Origin: Strigamia acuminata
Taxonomy: Eukaryota > Arthropoda > Chilopoda > Geophilomorpha > Linotaeniidae
Direction: 5' to 3'
Assembly: GCA_949358305.1 (NCBI GenBank)
Contig: CASHSZ010000027.1
Coordinates: forward strand, 1-38,468
Length of the DNA: 38,468 nt
This document shows, piece after piece, positions 10,907 through 21,497 of this stretch (positions are counted from its first letter, which is position 1; each line of letters opens with the position of its first letter). The translations under genes were made by a program, and so were the position numbers. Under the pieces are notes generated by a model, which searched no databases, had not been told where the DNA came from, and worked only from the letters and a program-made list of their open reading frames with translations.

Positions 10907-11378
10907 ATATGTATTTCTTTATTATTCAATTCCAAAAATACTTTTTCTGACCAAATCTTCCAACTAAAATTATTAAAAACATTAAAAAACATTAAAATTG
11001 CATTCTTAATTTCCAAAACTAATATGCTCCATTTATCATCTATTTGTTTTAAATTTAAATTTGAAGATGGAAAATCAGCAGCCGAAATATCAGTTCTGAG
11101 GAAACGCGAGAACGAATTACTTGGCGACGTTATGGACGTCAGAAATCCCGTCGAGTGGTCGCAAATCACCATCCGATTCGTGAAGCCGACGTCGAAGATT
11201 CAATAATCACAAACAACAAGAGGAAGAAATAGAATTTTGACAACATATTTGTGTTTTTAATTCCAAACTCTCGATGTACTAGTATTTAGTGTACATTTTT
11301 ATAAATTCTTAAAACAGGTTTTGCAAATTTAGTATTTACTGTATTTATCTACAAATGGGCTTCTTCAGGTCAGCTAAG
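10907..11378. other. AT-rich non-coding stretch
   Basis: No supported gene. Short open frames on both strands here have no recognisable content and overlap each other. The right end adjoins the M3 peptidase pseudogene. Confidence 0.55.
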
Positions 11379-12217
11379 TTAGATTTGCCGCAGATTAAAA
11401 ATTCCGGCGTTGGCTTTCTGTGATTCGATCAATTTCTGGATCATTTGGATCATTTCGTCGGGGATTGATTCGTTAAGGTCTTGTAATGCGCCGACATTCG
11501 TATGAGCGGTTCCATTTCCCAAACCCAATTCTCTAGCATTTGCGATGGCGCTTCGACAAAGTCCCTCTCCACTTTGGTCCCGCTAAAAAGGCAGTACTTG
11601 ATGGCGCGGGTACAAATGTGGTGCATCATGAGGCCGAATTCGTGAAAAAAGGTTTCCACCTAAAGGCAAACAAATGAAAATCATCCGTGTGTAAGGAATT
11701 TAATTGATACTACCTCGTTATGATCTAGTAGGGCCGATTTATCTTGTGTTGGTTTTGTAAAATTAGCCAAAATGGCCGGCACCGGCAATATTCTTTGGTT
11801 ATCGGGAACGACACACCTGTACCGAAAGAAAATCAATTGGTTACATTTTATGACATAAAAGTGATTAAGTGGTTGGCATTCGCAATTAAGTTGTTAAATT
11901 TTGTATAAATTTGTGATCAATTTGACAATTTCTATAAAATTTGTGACAAATTTCGACAAAATGTCAAGAGTTTGTGGAATTACCGTACTTATTTTCGTCA
12001 CAATCTGAGAAATTTTGGATAAATGCTGACAAATTCGTGTCCTTGTACATATTTTTGCCATCAGATTGAGACAATCCACTTGATTTTACAAACGTTTCGA
12101 GATTGTTACACCACTGAACACAAACCTAAACACGGCAGCGTGCCCGTATTCTTGAAGAAATAAATCGAAAAAGAAATATCCAAGCAACTCCTTTGCCTTC
12201 TCGTCAACTGCACGTAA
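11379..12217 (-). pseudogene. M3 metallopeptidase (thimet oligopeptidase/neurolysin-like) fragment, broken
   Basis: Three consecutive exons of an M3A zinc metallopeptidase, an enzyme family that cuts short peptides. Exons are 12217-12126, 11816-11714 and 11659 downward, all with GT..AG junctions in frame. The protein reads ...LGYFFFDLF...YGHAAVF, then ANFTKPTQDKSALLDHNEV, then [13 protein letters not shown] and [19 protein letters not shown], all strong family signatures. Two breaks are visible. The catalytic HEFGH has become HEFGL, so a zinc-binding histidine is lost. After HYKT the frame ends at 11450, while the homologous sequence (IPDEM...ESQKANAGIFNLRQI) resumes in another frame and then hits a stop at 11379-11381. 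The N-terminal two thirds of the gene are not recognisable upstream. Most likely this is a decayed partial duplicate of a host gene; an inactive but expressed paralogue is less likely. Confidence 0.85.
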
Positions 12218-13290
12218 CTGAATATAAAAATTTAATTAATTTGGTTAGTCAATAAATACGAAAAGTATACAGTTTCCTTTAGCGGCTCGCGACCACCGTA
12301 TGCAGATAGTGAATTTCCTACCGGTGCGTAAGTTAAGTTTTGTGAAGTTCACGACCGGCCGAGCGCTGATCACTCCAATCATGATAAATTCCGGTGCGAG
12401 AGACGTCCCATCATCAACACCCCCATTCTCCCGGCGATGAAAGGCAATGATGAAGTTTAATAACACTTTTAAGTTTATTTAATTAATAAAATGAATTTGA
12501 AATAAAACATTTTATGCCAAAAAAATATGAAATCATTAAATCCGACAGCATGCAACCAACTACGCATATCATGGTGTCCGAATTATCTTCAATTTGGGCA
12601 TTCAAAGTAATCGCCTGTGTTTGATTTATTGAGCCTTTTACCTGAAAATTGTTGAGAAAATTTGATAAAATCTTGGGATTTTATTAACCAACTTCCAAAA
12701 ACGTCAAGGAATCCCGTTGAATGGCCGCTTCCACACAGATAGGTAATTTCCACAGTTCAAAAGATAAATAGCGGCGATTGGAAAAACAGACGAAATCTGT
12801 TCCGACGTTACAGCCTAATGAAAAAATCGAATCGAGCAGACTTTGAGCACTTTTTCGAACATCGTTGCTTTCTCGTAAATAATTCCACGTTTTAATTCTT
12901 GCAAATATTTTGTTTGTTAGTTGTGTATTAGTTGTTTAATAAATTGTTGAATAAAGTTAGAGCATTTTTACGTAAAAAGCGCACAGCTTTGCTGCTGATT
13001 TTTTGCTTGTCTCTCCCCTTGTAGGCTACGGCTGTTGGGAGGGACAGGATTACTGAAGTAGCATCAATAAACAAATTATTATTATTATTGCGGTAGCGGT
13101 AAATCACAATTCCCCGTCGAAAAAAAATAATATTTTTAACTGGAAAACAACTTAATTTTGTATTTAATTGAAAACCCATTTGAAAAAAGTATTAATTTTT
13201 TTTATAATTTTTTAAAAAAATTTTATTATTTGCATGGTGCTGAACAAACTAGTGCTGCTGCCAAACGGCTCGGTCAGTTTAGGCATGATG
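12218..13290. other. Non-coding stretch beside the M3 pseudogene
   Basis: Upstream side of the M3 fragment, where earlier exons should be; I could not recognise any. Several short overlapping frames are not credible. Moderately AT-rich, with no clear repeats before 13300. Confidence 0.5.
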
Positions 13291-13308
13291 TCAAAAACCT
13301 CGGTGCGC

Positions 13309-13550
13309 CGAGACGCGCCCGATTGCCAACACGTTCGCCAAGGCGCGCCCGATCGTCGACACTTCAGTCCAAGCGCGCCCGATCGCCGACACTTCCTTCT
13401 AGGCGGCCCAATCCCCGACACTTTCGTCATATTTATTGCAAATGCCCTAACGCGGAACAGGGTTGTTTTTTTGTGTTTTTTTTTTGCCACGGCCAAACGC
13501 CCAAACATCTGTCCGAAACGTAGGCCAAACGCCCGAACATCTGTCCGAAT
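13309..13550. repeat. GC-rich degenerate 30-bp tandem repeats
   Basis: Four units of about 30 bp with core GCGCGCCCGATCGCCGACAC run from 13309 to about 13425. After a short gap, two or three units of a related motif, GCCAAACGCCCAAACATCTG, run from 13492 to 13550. Both strands are open in several frames as a by-product of the repeat, so I do not call genes here. Confidence 0.7.
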
Positions 13551-13694
13551 GTAGGACCGAACAGCCGAACTGCCCAAAAATTGTAAATAGCGCCATCAAT
13601 CTTAAATTTGGTCTTTCGGGCAAACGTAAAGCCTTGGACATAAAAAACACAGCTAAAAAAAAAAAAAAATAAAAGAAATAAAAATTAAATTTAC

Positions 13695-13972
13695 TGAAGT
13701 AAATATGAATTAAATTTAACTTTCGCGTTCATATTCAACATACATTTAACATTATATTTACTTAACACGTTACATATAAATTTACACTTCATATTTACTT
13801 GAATTTAAATTTTGTAAATATGAAATTTCAACCATAATAAGTAAATATGAATTAAATTTAACTTTCGCGTTAATATTTAACATACATTTAACATCATATT
13901 TACTTAATACGTTAAATATAAATTTATACTTCATATTTACTTATATTTAAATTTTGTAAATATGAAATTTCA
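13695..13972 (+). repeat. Tandem duplication of an AT-rich unit of about 140 bp
   Basis: 13695-13841 and 13842-13972 are two head-to-tail copies, both starting AGTAAATATGAATTAAATTT and ending near GTAAATATGAAATTTCAA, with few differences. The duplication sits exactly at the change from AT-rich DNA on the left to GC-richer, gene-dense DNA on the right. Confidence 0.8.
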
Positions 13973-14491
13973 AGCAGTGGGAGAAGGGAGAAGGGAGCAA
14001 ACAAGCGCGCGCGCAAGACGCCAAACGGAGTAAAAAAAATATCCAAAGAAGATGACTAAACTTTACTTTACTTTACTTAATTTTCGAATACTATGAGCAC
14101 CCGGGATTCCATACTAAGGTCGAAATGACTAAAGTCGAAATCCCGTTTCGACCTAATTCGTTTCGACCCAGGTATCCCATCTAGTCTAAAATAAAAACAA
14201 ACTCGCTGTTCACTGAAATATCTATATTTAAAGTTTTTACAGTTTTTACAGTTTGCAGAATGTTATAAAAAAAAAAAAAAAATAAAATAAAATAAATAAA
14301 TAAATAAAAATAAAAATAAAAACAAATAAACAAATAAAACGGAATAAAACGAAACGATGAAACAACGATACATTGAAGCGACGATTATATGGTGGAATAA
14401 CGCCGAAAAAGTTACGCGAAAACGACAGTTATTTATTTGTATAACATTTTTTTCCCACATTTTTTACCCCATTCACACATAGGATTGCCAT
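13973..14491. other. Boundary stretch with A-rich microsatellite
   Basis: No gene. It begins with a purine-rich and GCGCGC-rich patch (13979-14030), has CTTTA repeats (14062-14080), two copies of a GTCGAAAT-type motif (14118-14170), and an (AAATA)n tract at 14268-14335. The last 65 bp form the 3' flank of the retropepsin-like gene, with AATAAA on the minus strand near 14430. Confidence 0.55.
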
Positions 14492-15035
14492 TTATTGACA
14501 CTTGTACATTTTATCTGGATATTCGACAAAGTACAAATTTGTCCATGGAACAAATCCATACTCGAATGGGATGGTGACGCCAAGTTTACGGTCTTTGAAG
14601 AATCGATCAAACCGCGCGCAAGACATATTCGAGTCCCAAAGGAAACGCATCCCCAAGACGAGAGTTCTTTCTTTCGTCACGACGATGAAGTTGGTTTCGG
14701 TGCCTCGATTCACCCACTCGACGTTCATCTTGATCTGTCCAATTATTTGGAAATGGTCACCAACGATGTTTTTTAGGTACCGGTGTCTATCGTCGTCGTC
14801 GTCTAGTTCGCGGATACTGTCCCGAGGGTAGCCCGTTTCTTCGAATAAACGTTCGTCGATGGCGCAGAAGCGCGACCACTCGATTACCAGGGCATTACGC
14901 GCGAGATTCCCTATCTTCACCTTGAGCAAGGGATGTTCGTTCGTGGGTTCAAGCGGTTTCGGCTGAATAAGAGAAGTTTTAGATTAAAAATTATACGAAA
15001 CAATTCGTATCTGTTTCTGGAATTACCTGGAACAT
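14492..15035 (-). CDS. Retropepsin-like protein lacking the catalytic DTG, 2 exons
   Basis: The model is ATG at 15035, a 9-base first exon ending at 15027 (MFQ), a 64-bp intron, and exon 2 from 14962 to the stop at 14492: about 159 residues. Residues 16-115 follow the layout of the aspartic protease encoded by LTR retroelements. A strand ending IGNLARNALV is followed by IDERLFEE, then an acidic insert, a GQIKMNVEW strand and LVLGMRFL, the equivalent of the family's ILGxDFL. Where an active enzyme has D-T/S-G, this protein has I-E-W (residues 30-32), so it should not cut peptides. The remaining 45 residues are rich in aromatic and basic residues and unrecognised. The frame is clean and the intron canonical, which argues for a captured, repurposed fold. 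A longer upstream part cannot be excluded. The fold call rests on pattern, not on a search. Confidence 0.55.
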
Positions 15036-15429
15036 GGTTCAATGTTGCGAGGAACGCCAACGAGACGCGGAAAACAGTCTTGTATCGTGTCTGAACTTGA
15101 TTTGGATGCAAATGAGACACGGGTTACGTCAGATGGCGTGGCGGTTGTGAGAAATTACATCACACAGGCGCTCGCGCGGAGTTAAATAAAAATCCTTGAA
15201 ATATATAAATCGATTTATCGACAGTGGAACTAATTCCACGACGAGTGCCCCAACGATTAATTAGATTATCGAATTGGGTGCCGTCTGAGTCGAAGATCGC
15301 GAACGCCCCGATCGGTTTACCATTTTAATTTCAACTCGCAGTACACGTTGCACCATCGTAGACGATGTGAGTTTGTATAATCGCGTTCGACGAGTTTGCA
15401 GACACTTTGAATTCGTTCGCTTCGAGCCA

Positions 15430-15729
15430 TCATGGAGATCCGAGGGTTTCGGTCACAATTTCCTGAATCGATTTGATACGGTTGTTCTGCTCCGCCACGA
15501 ACACTCCCTGGTTCGTCAAAAAACACTCCAAAGTGGGTTCGTCGGAGAACACGGGGCAGTTGGCGACCGATGCGCGCCGACAGCCCCGACAAATTGTTCC
15601 AAAATAAATCCAAGCTCCCACAACGTTGTTTTCGATACGCGCGTTCCTACACGCGATGACGCGCGTGATGCGATGCGGGTGAGTGTGACACGGGTTTTCG
15701 AATTGGGCGTCGACGATGATGTTTGTCAA
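15430..15729 (-). pseudogene. Least broken coding-like copy of the array unit
   Basis: Within array copy A the minus strand stays open for 99 residues and includes FGTICRGCRRASVANCP and CFLTNQGVFVAEQNN. The start is not an ATG. The related sequence continues in another frame to about 15317 (ERDYTNSHRLRW). Copies near 16.2, 19.1 and 20.7 kb keep CRGCRR-like or ERN-x-TNS-like pieces in shifted frames. The CxxC...C pattern hints at a zinc-binding knuckle. I treat it as a relic because the frame breaks between the two conserved parts; two exons separated by a short intron remain possible. Confidence 0.3.
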
Positions 15730-17286
15730 CGTGGATAAACGTCCGCAAAGTGCCCGGAACGCAGTTAATTACCGACGAGAATTGAAAATGTAATTGTTTT
15801 TGATAAAAAGAAACCCTCGTAACGTTGAAACGATAAAGAGAACGCAAAATTCGGATTCGAATTCAGGTTCGATCCGCGAACTGTCGAGGCGCGACATGCC
15901 AAGCGTGGAGGGGAGCGTTTATCGCTCATAGGTGCCCGATGATCGGAGATGGGTGGGTGATGGGTGGGTGATCGGTACCAGACAGACACAAAACAGAATA
16001 AAATCTACCCCCGTACTTCGGTCGTCACTAAGATTACCTTCGCAGTGACCGACTAGAATAAGAGTTTTGCAAAATATCCGTCGTTTCATATTTTAATTTT
16101 GTCTTTCCGGCGTCTCGCGCCATCGCTTTCGACGTGAGTTTGTGTCATTGCGTTCGGTGGATTTGCAAGCGCCTCTAGGTCGATCGAGACCAGACACGCT
16201 TACTTCAGAGTAGGGACCACTCCACCACAAACATTCCGAGGGTATTGGCGCGCAAAAAGGACGGGGTCCTATCTTCTCGCCACGCAGAATACGGGCAGCC
16301 AGCATTGGCAGCCCCCAATAACTTGTTCCAAAATAAGATCGAGTTGATTAGATTCCTTCACTCATCCCGTAAATACCGTAAATTTCGTAAATGTCACAAT
16401 ACGTGGTGAAAATGATGCGTCACGTGTCTTATCGCGCATTGGGTCACATTTAAACGCACGTATCGTTAAGGGTGTCGCGTTCATGGTGGTACATTGGTGC
16501 CGGGATGTTCAGATACGCGCTCCCGTACGCTTCCACAGCGTTGGTATTGTTTGGTTATAGCGATTGTTTGTTCCAAATAATTGTGCAAAAACACTAGTTT
16601 AATTGTTTATATATTTAATCCTCGGGAGATGCTGTGCGACCTATACGCCGACCCCAAGCTCGTGATTTTGCTGCGGATTTCGTGGATCTGTCCGGGCTTT
16701 TGGGCGCCGGACAAAAAAAAAGTTCGATTGGAAATGGGTCCCCGGACGAAGAAAAGAGAAAGGAGTAGACACGCGCGCGTGGGACACCCTGTGGAATAAA
16801 AAATACCCATGGAAGACAATGAAAGTTTAATCCCACAATCGTCGAATCGGTTTCGTGGTTTGCGCTCCAACTGTTAATTAGATTATCGTCGTTGGGACCG
16901 ATTGAAACAAATTGTTTTGTGAAAAATTTGCAGTTTCAGATTTTAACTTTATCTATCTCCCAGACTTCTTGCCCCATCGCTGTCTACGCTGTCTACGCGA
17001 GCCAGGCGACAATATGAGTCCTGAGGTCCGAGAGCGAGTCTGCATGTCCCAGGGGACGGCATGCGAGTAGCCACTCGTGCGCCCCTTGCCATCGCCAGAC
17101 ATGCTTTCGCCAAAGTATGAACCGTGACAACTATATTAAAACAATGTTTATTCGATCGAAGGAATCTATACAACAATTATGAGTACACTTGTCAATTTAT
17201 TTATCTATTTATTTGATAGAATCTTGGTTGTGGTCACTGTCGGTCACATCGTAACCATCGTCTTCAAGGCCCATCACCCCTTCTCC

Positions 17287-17969
17287 CTACCACTCCTTTT
17301 CATCGCCGTTATCATCGAGTCCTTCGTAACCACAGCCATCTTCCTCCTCCATCATGTCCACCATGTCCATCTCCATTTCCTTCACCTCCGCCTGCACCGC
17401 CTCTAGCTTCTTCCCCACCGACTTCAACACGCACAACGTCTTCGTCTTCTTTTCCCGCCATCTCGCCGCTTTCTCCATTCGCTCCGCAACCACTTTGTCC
17501 AGTTGCTCCGCCAACACCTTCTCCATTCGCTTCGCCATAACCTTCTCCACCACATTCTCCGCCACATTCTCCGCCACATTCTTCACCACATTCTTCACCA
17601 CATTCTCCATTTTTTCTGTTATCACCGCCTCGACCCTTGTTGCCAATCTCTCTTCCCGCAGCACCGAAGGTGAAGACGGCGGCGGCAATGATGTCTCTCT
17701 TCGCGACTGGAAAGGGAAAGGGAGAAAAAAAAAAAAGAGAATAAGCAAATAAATAAAACCCAAGACGTGGCGCGTACCCTCTTGATCAGCGTCAGTTTAC
17801 TCCTTTTCTGCCTGCCTGGACGCTTGGACAAAGCGGGATCGAGCGGTACCGACGCGATAGCGGCAGTCGACGACGGCGATGTGGTTCTAGTCCGCGTCGC
17901 ACGGAGAACGGGCGCCGAGATGGACGATGTCTCCCCTTCCCCTTTCACCTTCCATGTTCCTGTCATCAT
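17287..17969 (-). CDS. Coiled-coil protein with basic N-terminus, 2 exons
   Basis: Exon 1 runs from ATG 17969 to 17778 and exon 2 from 17706 to the stop at 17287; GT..AG and frame are kept, giving about 203 residues. The first 64 residues are serine/threonine-rich and end in a basic cluster (SKRPGRQKRSK, LIKR) suitable as a nuclear localisation signal. Exon 2 encodes about 90 residues of uninterrupted amphipathic helix built on repeats of VxxxV (for example ENVVKNVVKNVAENVAENVV), then a strongly acidic tail ending DDNGDEKEW. This suggests a nuclear oligomerising protein. A 5' leader exon probably ends at 18221 (donor GTGAGTGAG), so a 246-bp intron would end five bases before the ATG. AATAAA follows near 17205. 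The gene at 30752-31313 has the same layout and is likely a paralogue. Family unknown. Confidence 0.65.
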
Positions 17970-18750
17970 GGTCTCTGAAAAAGAAAAAAACGCGATAGAT
18001 AAAATCAAAAGAAAAAGAAAAAAAAAAAAACAAAAAAAAAAAAAACAAATGGGTTATTAAATTGAGCTTCATTTTCTGTTAGCAACAATAACCAAACAAA
18101 CAAATTTTTTCTGCGCGCGCGCTTACGGATACAATACGTGCATAATTGGGCGGGAATAATTGACAAATGATACCACAAAACACTTGGCTCATTCGCTCGT
18201 TCACTCGCTCGCTCACTCACGTTTAACGAAACGAAACTAAACACGCAACTGCAAACGCAAACTGTCTTTGCCCGGCTCTAGCCCGATTTAAAAATGGCGA
18301 CAATTGAAACGAAGCTTCGTGCTTCACTGCAACGTGGTGTCGACGAGAGCGAGGGCGAGAGCGAGAGTGAGAGCGAGAGAAAGCGAGTGAGTGGGTGAGT
18401 AAGTAAGTAATCAAGTGGAGCATGCGTGGACTGGCGACGATATTTCCGCAGTCGTTCAATTTGGCGTGGGTTTACAACTCCGCTTATTTGGTCGCTGATC
18501 GAGTCGGCACGCACTTTAAACATGTCGACGGCAAACAATACACGCGGGAAAAAAAATAACGCTAAGTTGTACGTAAGAAGAGTCTTCATTATGAATAAAT
18601 GCAAAGGACCGAACCCCGAATATCCGAGTGTCCACACAACCTATCGTCCACCGGGTCTCGGTGTCCGGGTAGAAAGAGGGAGGGGACGTACGCGCGCGTA
18701 CCGGACATTGCCACTCGGAACAAAAAATGTGCATAATAGGGAAAACGATC
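17970..18750. other. Leader region of the coiled-coil gene and array edge
   Basis: Contains the probable 5' leader intron (17975-18220) and leader exon (ending at 18221) of the minus-strand coiled-coil gene, with long T/A runs near 18000-18050 and CTCGCTCACTCA- and GAGCGAGAG-type short repeats at 18190-18220 and 18345-18400. Open frames on both strands here are low-complexity and unsupported. Confidence 0.45.
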
Positions 18751-21055
18751 AAAGTTTAATTTCCTGATCTTGGAGTCGGTTCCGCGATTTGTGTTCCGAC
18801 CAATAATTAGATTATCCTCGCAGCGACCTACTGGAACAAAGATTTTGTGGAAAATCCGCCGTTTTATATATTTTTTTTTCTTTTCCGGTTGTCTCGCACC
18901 ATGTAATCGACGCGAGTTTTTGAGATTGCGCTCGACCGGACTTTGCGAACATTCTCAGAGCGAGCGTTCCGGGCCCTCGCGGATATCCGGAGGGTTCCGG
19001 TGTGCGGCATCGGTTTGATTGCGCTCGTTTTATTCTGCGTCGTCACTGGCCAGACGCGAATGGTCGGAGGGTCGCGTTCGCGACAAATAGGGGCAGTTGG
19101 CGCCGACGAGCGCCGGCAGCCCCGACACATTGTTTCAAATAAAGCTCCTGTCGAGTTGATTCGATTCGATTCGTATCGTGTTAATTTATCTCTGCGATCT
19201 ACGCGGTGGAAACAATGCCCCGCTCTTCTACCCCGTATTGCGCGCCTCATCGCGCATTAGATCGCATTTAAACGCGCGTACAATTAAGGGTGACGCGATC
19301 ACGCCGCTAAATCGACGCACACTTTACTCACGGATGCGCACCGGCACTGAAACGTCCAGAAACAAGCTTCTACACGTTTCTACGGCGTCGGCATTGTTTA
19401 TTTATTTGTTTATTCGTTTACTTATTTATTAATTCATCTATTCAGACCTCGTGGTGTGCAAATTGCGGAAAGGTCCACTCATTTTTAGCGTTACGGCGGC
19501 CTGTGTATTGGTCCCGTGTTCGCAATTCTGACTTGAACGCAGCCAGTCGACCGAGACCCGACGTCAAATTCGATAGCAACGCGTCGGAATGCAAATAACT
19601 ATCGACGAAAATTAAAAGTATAATTGTTTAATAAAAGGAAACTGACGTAATGTTGAAACGCTAAAAAATACGTAAAATTAAGATTCAAATTCGGGTTCGA
19701 TCCAGGTCAGATTAAGTCAGATCAGATCAGATCCACGAACTCTCGAGGCGCGACATGTTTATCGCTTAAAGATACCTGGCGATCGACGATGGGCGGACGA
19801 CTGGAGTTCGATTTCCCGACCATGGGATCAGTTTCGCGGTTCGTGCTCCATTGTTTAATGAGATTATCTTCGTTGGGGTCGATCCCAACAAAAAAATTGA
19901 AAATAAATTACATTTTACATTTTAGAACTGGCTTCCGGACGCCTCGCACCATCCCCGGCGACGCAGTTGTTGTCGTTGGATTCGACCGACTCTGCGGACA
20001 TTTTCAAACCCAGACCAGACACACTTGTTTCGAACAAGGAGCCATCAAGCGCTGAGCGCTTAAACGGACCTGTTTCGTCCTTTTTGTGTCTCAATACCCT
20101 CGGGGTGTTCGTGGTGGAGTAGATGTCATTTATGCGTTGTAAAAAGTGTTTTCTCTATTGCATCGGCATACGGGCATACGGGGCAGCTGGTGACGGCAGC
20201 CCCAATAAATTTGTTCCAAAAATAAGTTCCCGTCGAGTCGTGTCGATTTCTCTTTCTCTCTCTCTCTGGTCCGCCGTGATTGCGCTTCATTGCGCTAAAT
20301 TGCCGCCAGAACGCGCTACCGTCGCATCAGGCGAACATTTTTGGCGTCCATTAAAGGACGCAGATTACGGGTCACGTGAACGGGCGTCAAATCCCGCGCG
20401 CAAACGATCGTGTCGAGTTAAATAAAAGAATAGAAATCGGTGACAAGTGTTGCGCGAAACGAGGCCACGAACGCCTCTATTGGTTTACGATTTTATTTTC
20501 ATCCCATTGTACTCGACGCGCCAGCGTAGGAGAAGTGAGTTTTCGTCACTACGTTCGATGGATTTACAAACAAACAGACAAACAAACAAACAAACGGTTT
20601 CAGACCGTTCCGGGTCCTCGCGGATATCCGGAGGGTTCCGGTGGTGGATTTGTCTCATCACTTTTAATCTATCCTGTGTTGTCATCGGCCAAACCAGTGC
20701 CGGTTTGCACGGTACAAAGGGTCGTGCAAAGGGTCGCATTCGCGGCAAATAGGGGCAGCTGGTGTCGACGGACGAGCGCCGGCAGCCCCGACAAATTGTT
20801 CCAAAAAAAGCTCCTGTCGGGTTGATTCGATTCGATTCGACTCGTGTTAATTTATCCCTGCGACCCGCCCCCGTAAATGTCGTAATACGCGGTGGAAACG
20901 ATGCCCGCTCTTCTACCCCGCATTGCGCGCCTCGTCGCGCACTAGGCCGCGTTCAAACGCGCGTACTATTAACGGGTGACGCGATCTCGCCGGTAAGTCG
21001 ACATGCGCTTTACTCACGAATGCGCGTCGGCACCGAAACGTTCGGAAACATGCTT

Positions 21056-21497
21056 CCGCGACAGGCCACAGCGGCCACGGGCCACCGGGAAACTCCCGGT
21101 AGCCCGCCGGGCCAGTCCAGCACTGCCTTTTGCACATGTGGCGTTGCCTCCGGTCAACGTTTTTGACCCACGATAAAAACTCCAAAATAAACAAATAAGT
21201 AAAGGGGACAAAAACCCGAACTTGTTGGTTTGTTTAAACGCGACTGGAGTGAAGTGGGCATCACAGCACCCCGCTCACGATCGCGCGCTCGAAATTATAA
21301 CGGAGCCCAAAATATTATCGTCTGACCCAAAATTGTTTCGTTTTTAATTAAAAAACGATCACATAGCCGACTCCAAAACCAAAACATCGTAGCTCTTAAA
21401 AACGGATGTAAATCGGAGACTTTGAATCAAAATCATTCGCGGAATCGCCAACAGGTGTCGCGTCAACAAACTGGTAGCGAGCATACATGAACTGGAA
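21056..21497 (+). promoter_or_regulatory. Probable 5' region of the large zinc-finger gene
   Basis: No coding feature. The stretch separates the end of the tandem array from the proposed start codon at 21498 and should hold the promoter of that gene. I see no TATA box that I would commit to. An ATG-less frame runs into the first exon from about 21425, so the true start could be further upstream through another exon. Confidence 0.3.

Larger units (their letters stand above)
15230..21180. repeat. Diverged tandem array of 0.6-1.1 kb units
   Basis: At least five, probably six, degenerate copies in the same orientation. One anchor is GGCAGCCCCGACAAATTGTT plus CCAAAATAA, at about 15579-15607, 16308-16337, 19115-19144, 20196-20225 and 20781-20811. 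A second is TAATTAGATTATC with following bases, near 15257, 16026 (diverged), 16875, 18804 and 19855. Between anchors, longer stretches align, for example 15740-15990 with 19575-19800, and 19145-19390 with 20812-21055. On the minus strand several copies encode a recurring CRGCRR...CP and later ERN-x2-NS-R pattern, but stops and frameshifts differ between copies and no copy gives a clean gene. The coiled-coil gene 17287-17969 sits within the array. It could be decayed copies of one gene or a non-coding repeat. Confidence 0.7.

Noticed and set aside
13158-13577. Overlapping open frames on both strands
   Set aside because: They arise from 30-bp repeats whose length is a multiple of three; composition is repeat-driven and no start or splice context supports them.
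14917-15120. Longer N-terminal extension of the retropepsin-like protein from an upstream open frame
   Set aside because: That frame is in the wrong phase for the acceptor at 14963; only the frame giving MFQ at the exon end joins in phase, and it has a stop directly upstream of its ATG.
17354-17752. Plus-strand frame rich in threonine, serine and phenylalanine
   Set aside because: Antisense image of the coiled-coil exon 17287-17706, which has a proper acceptor, partner exon and polyadenylation signal.
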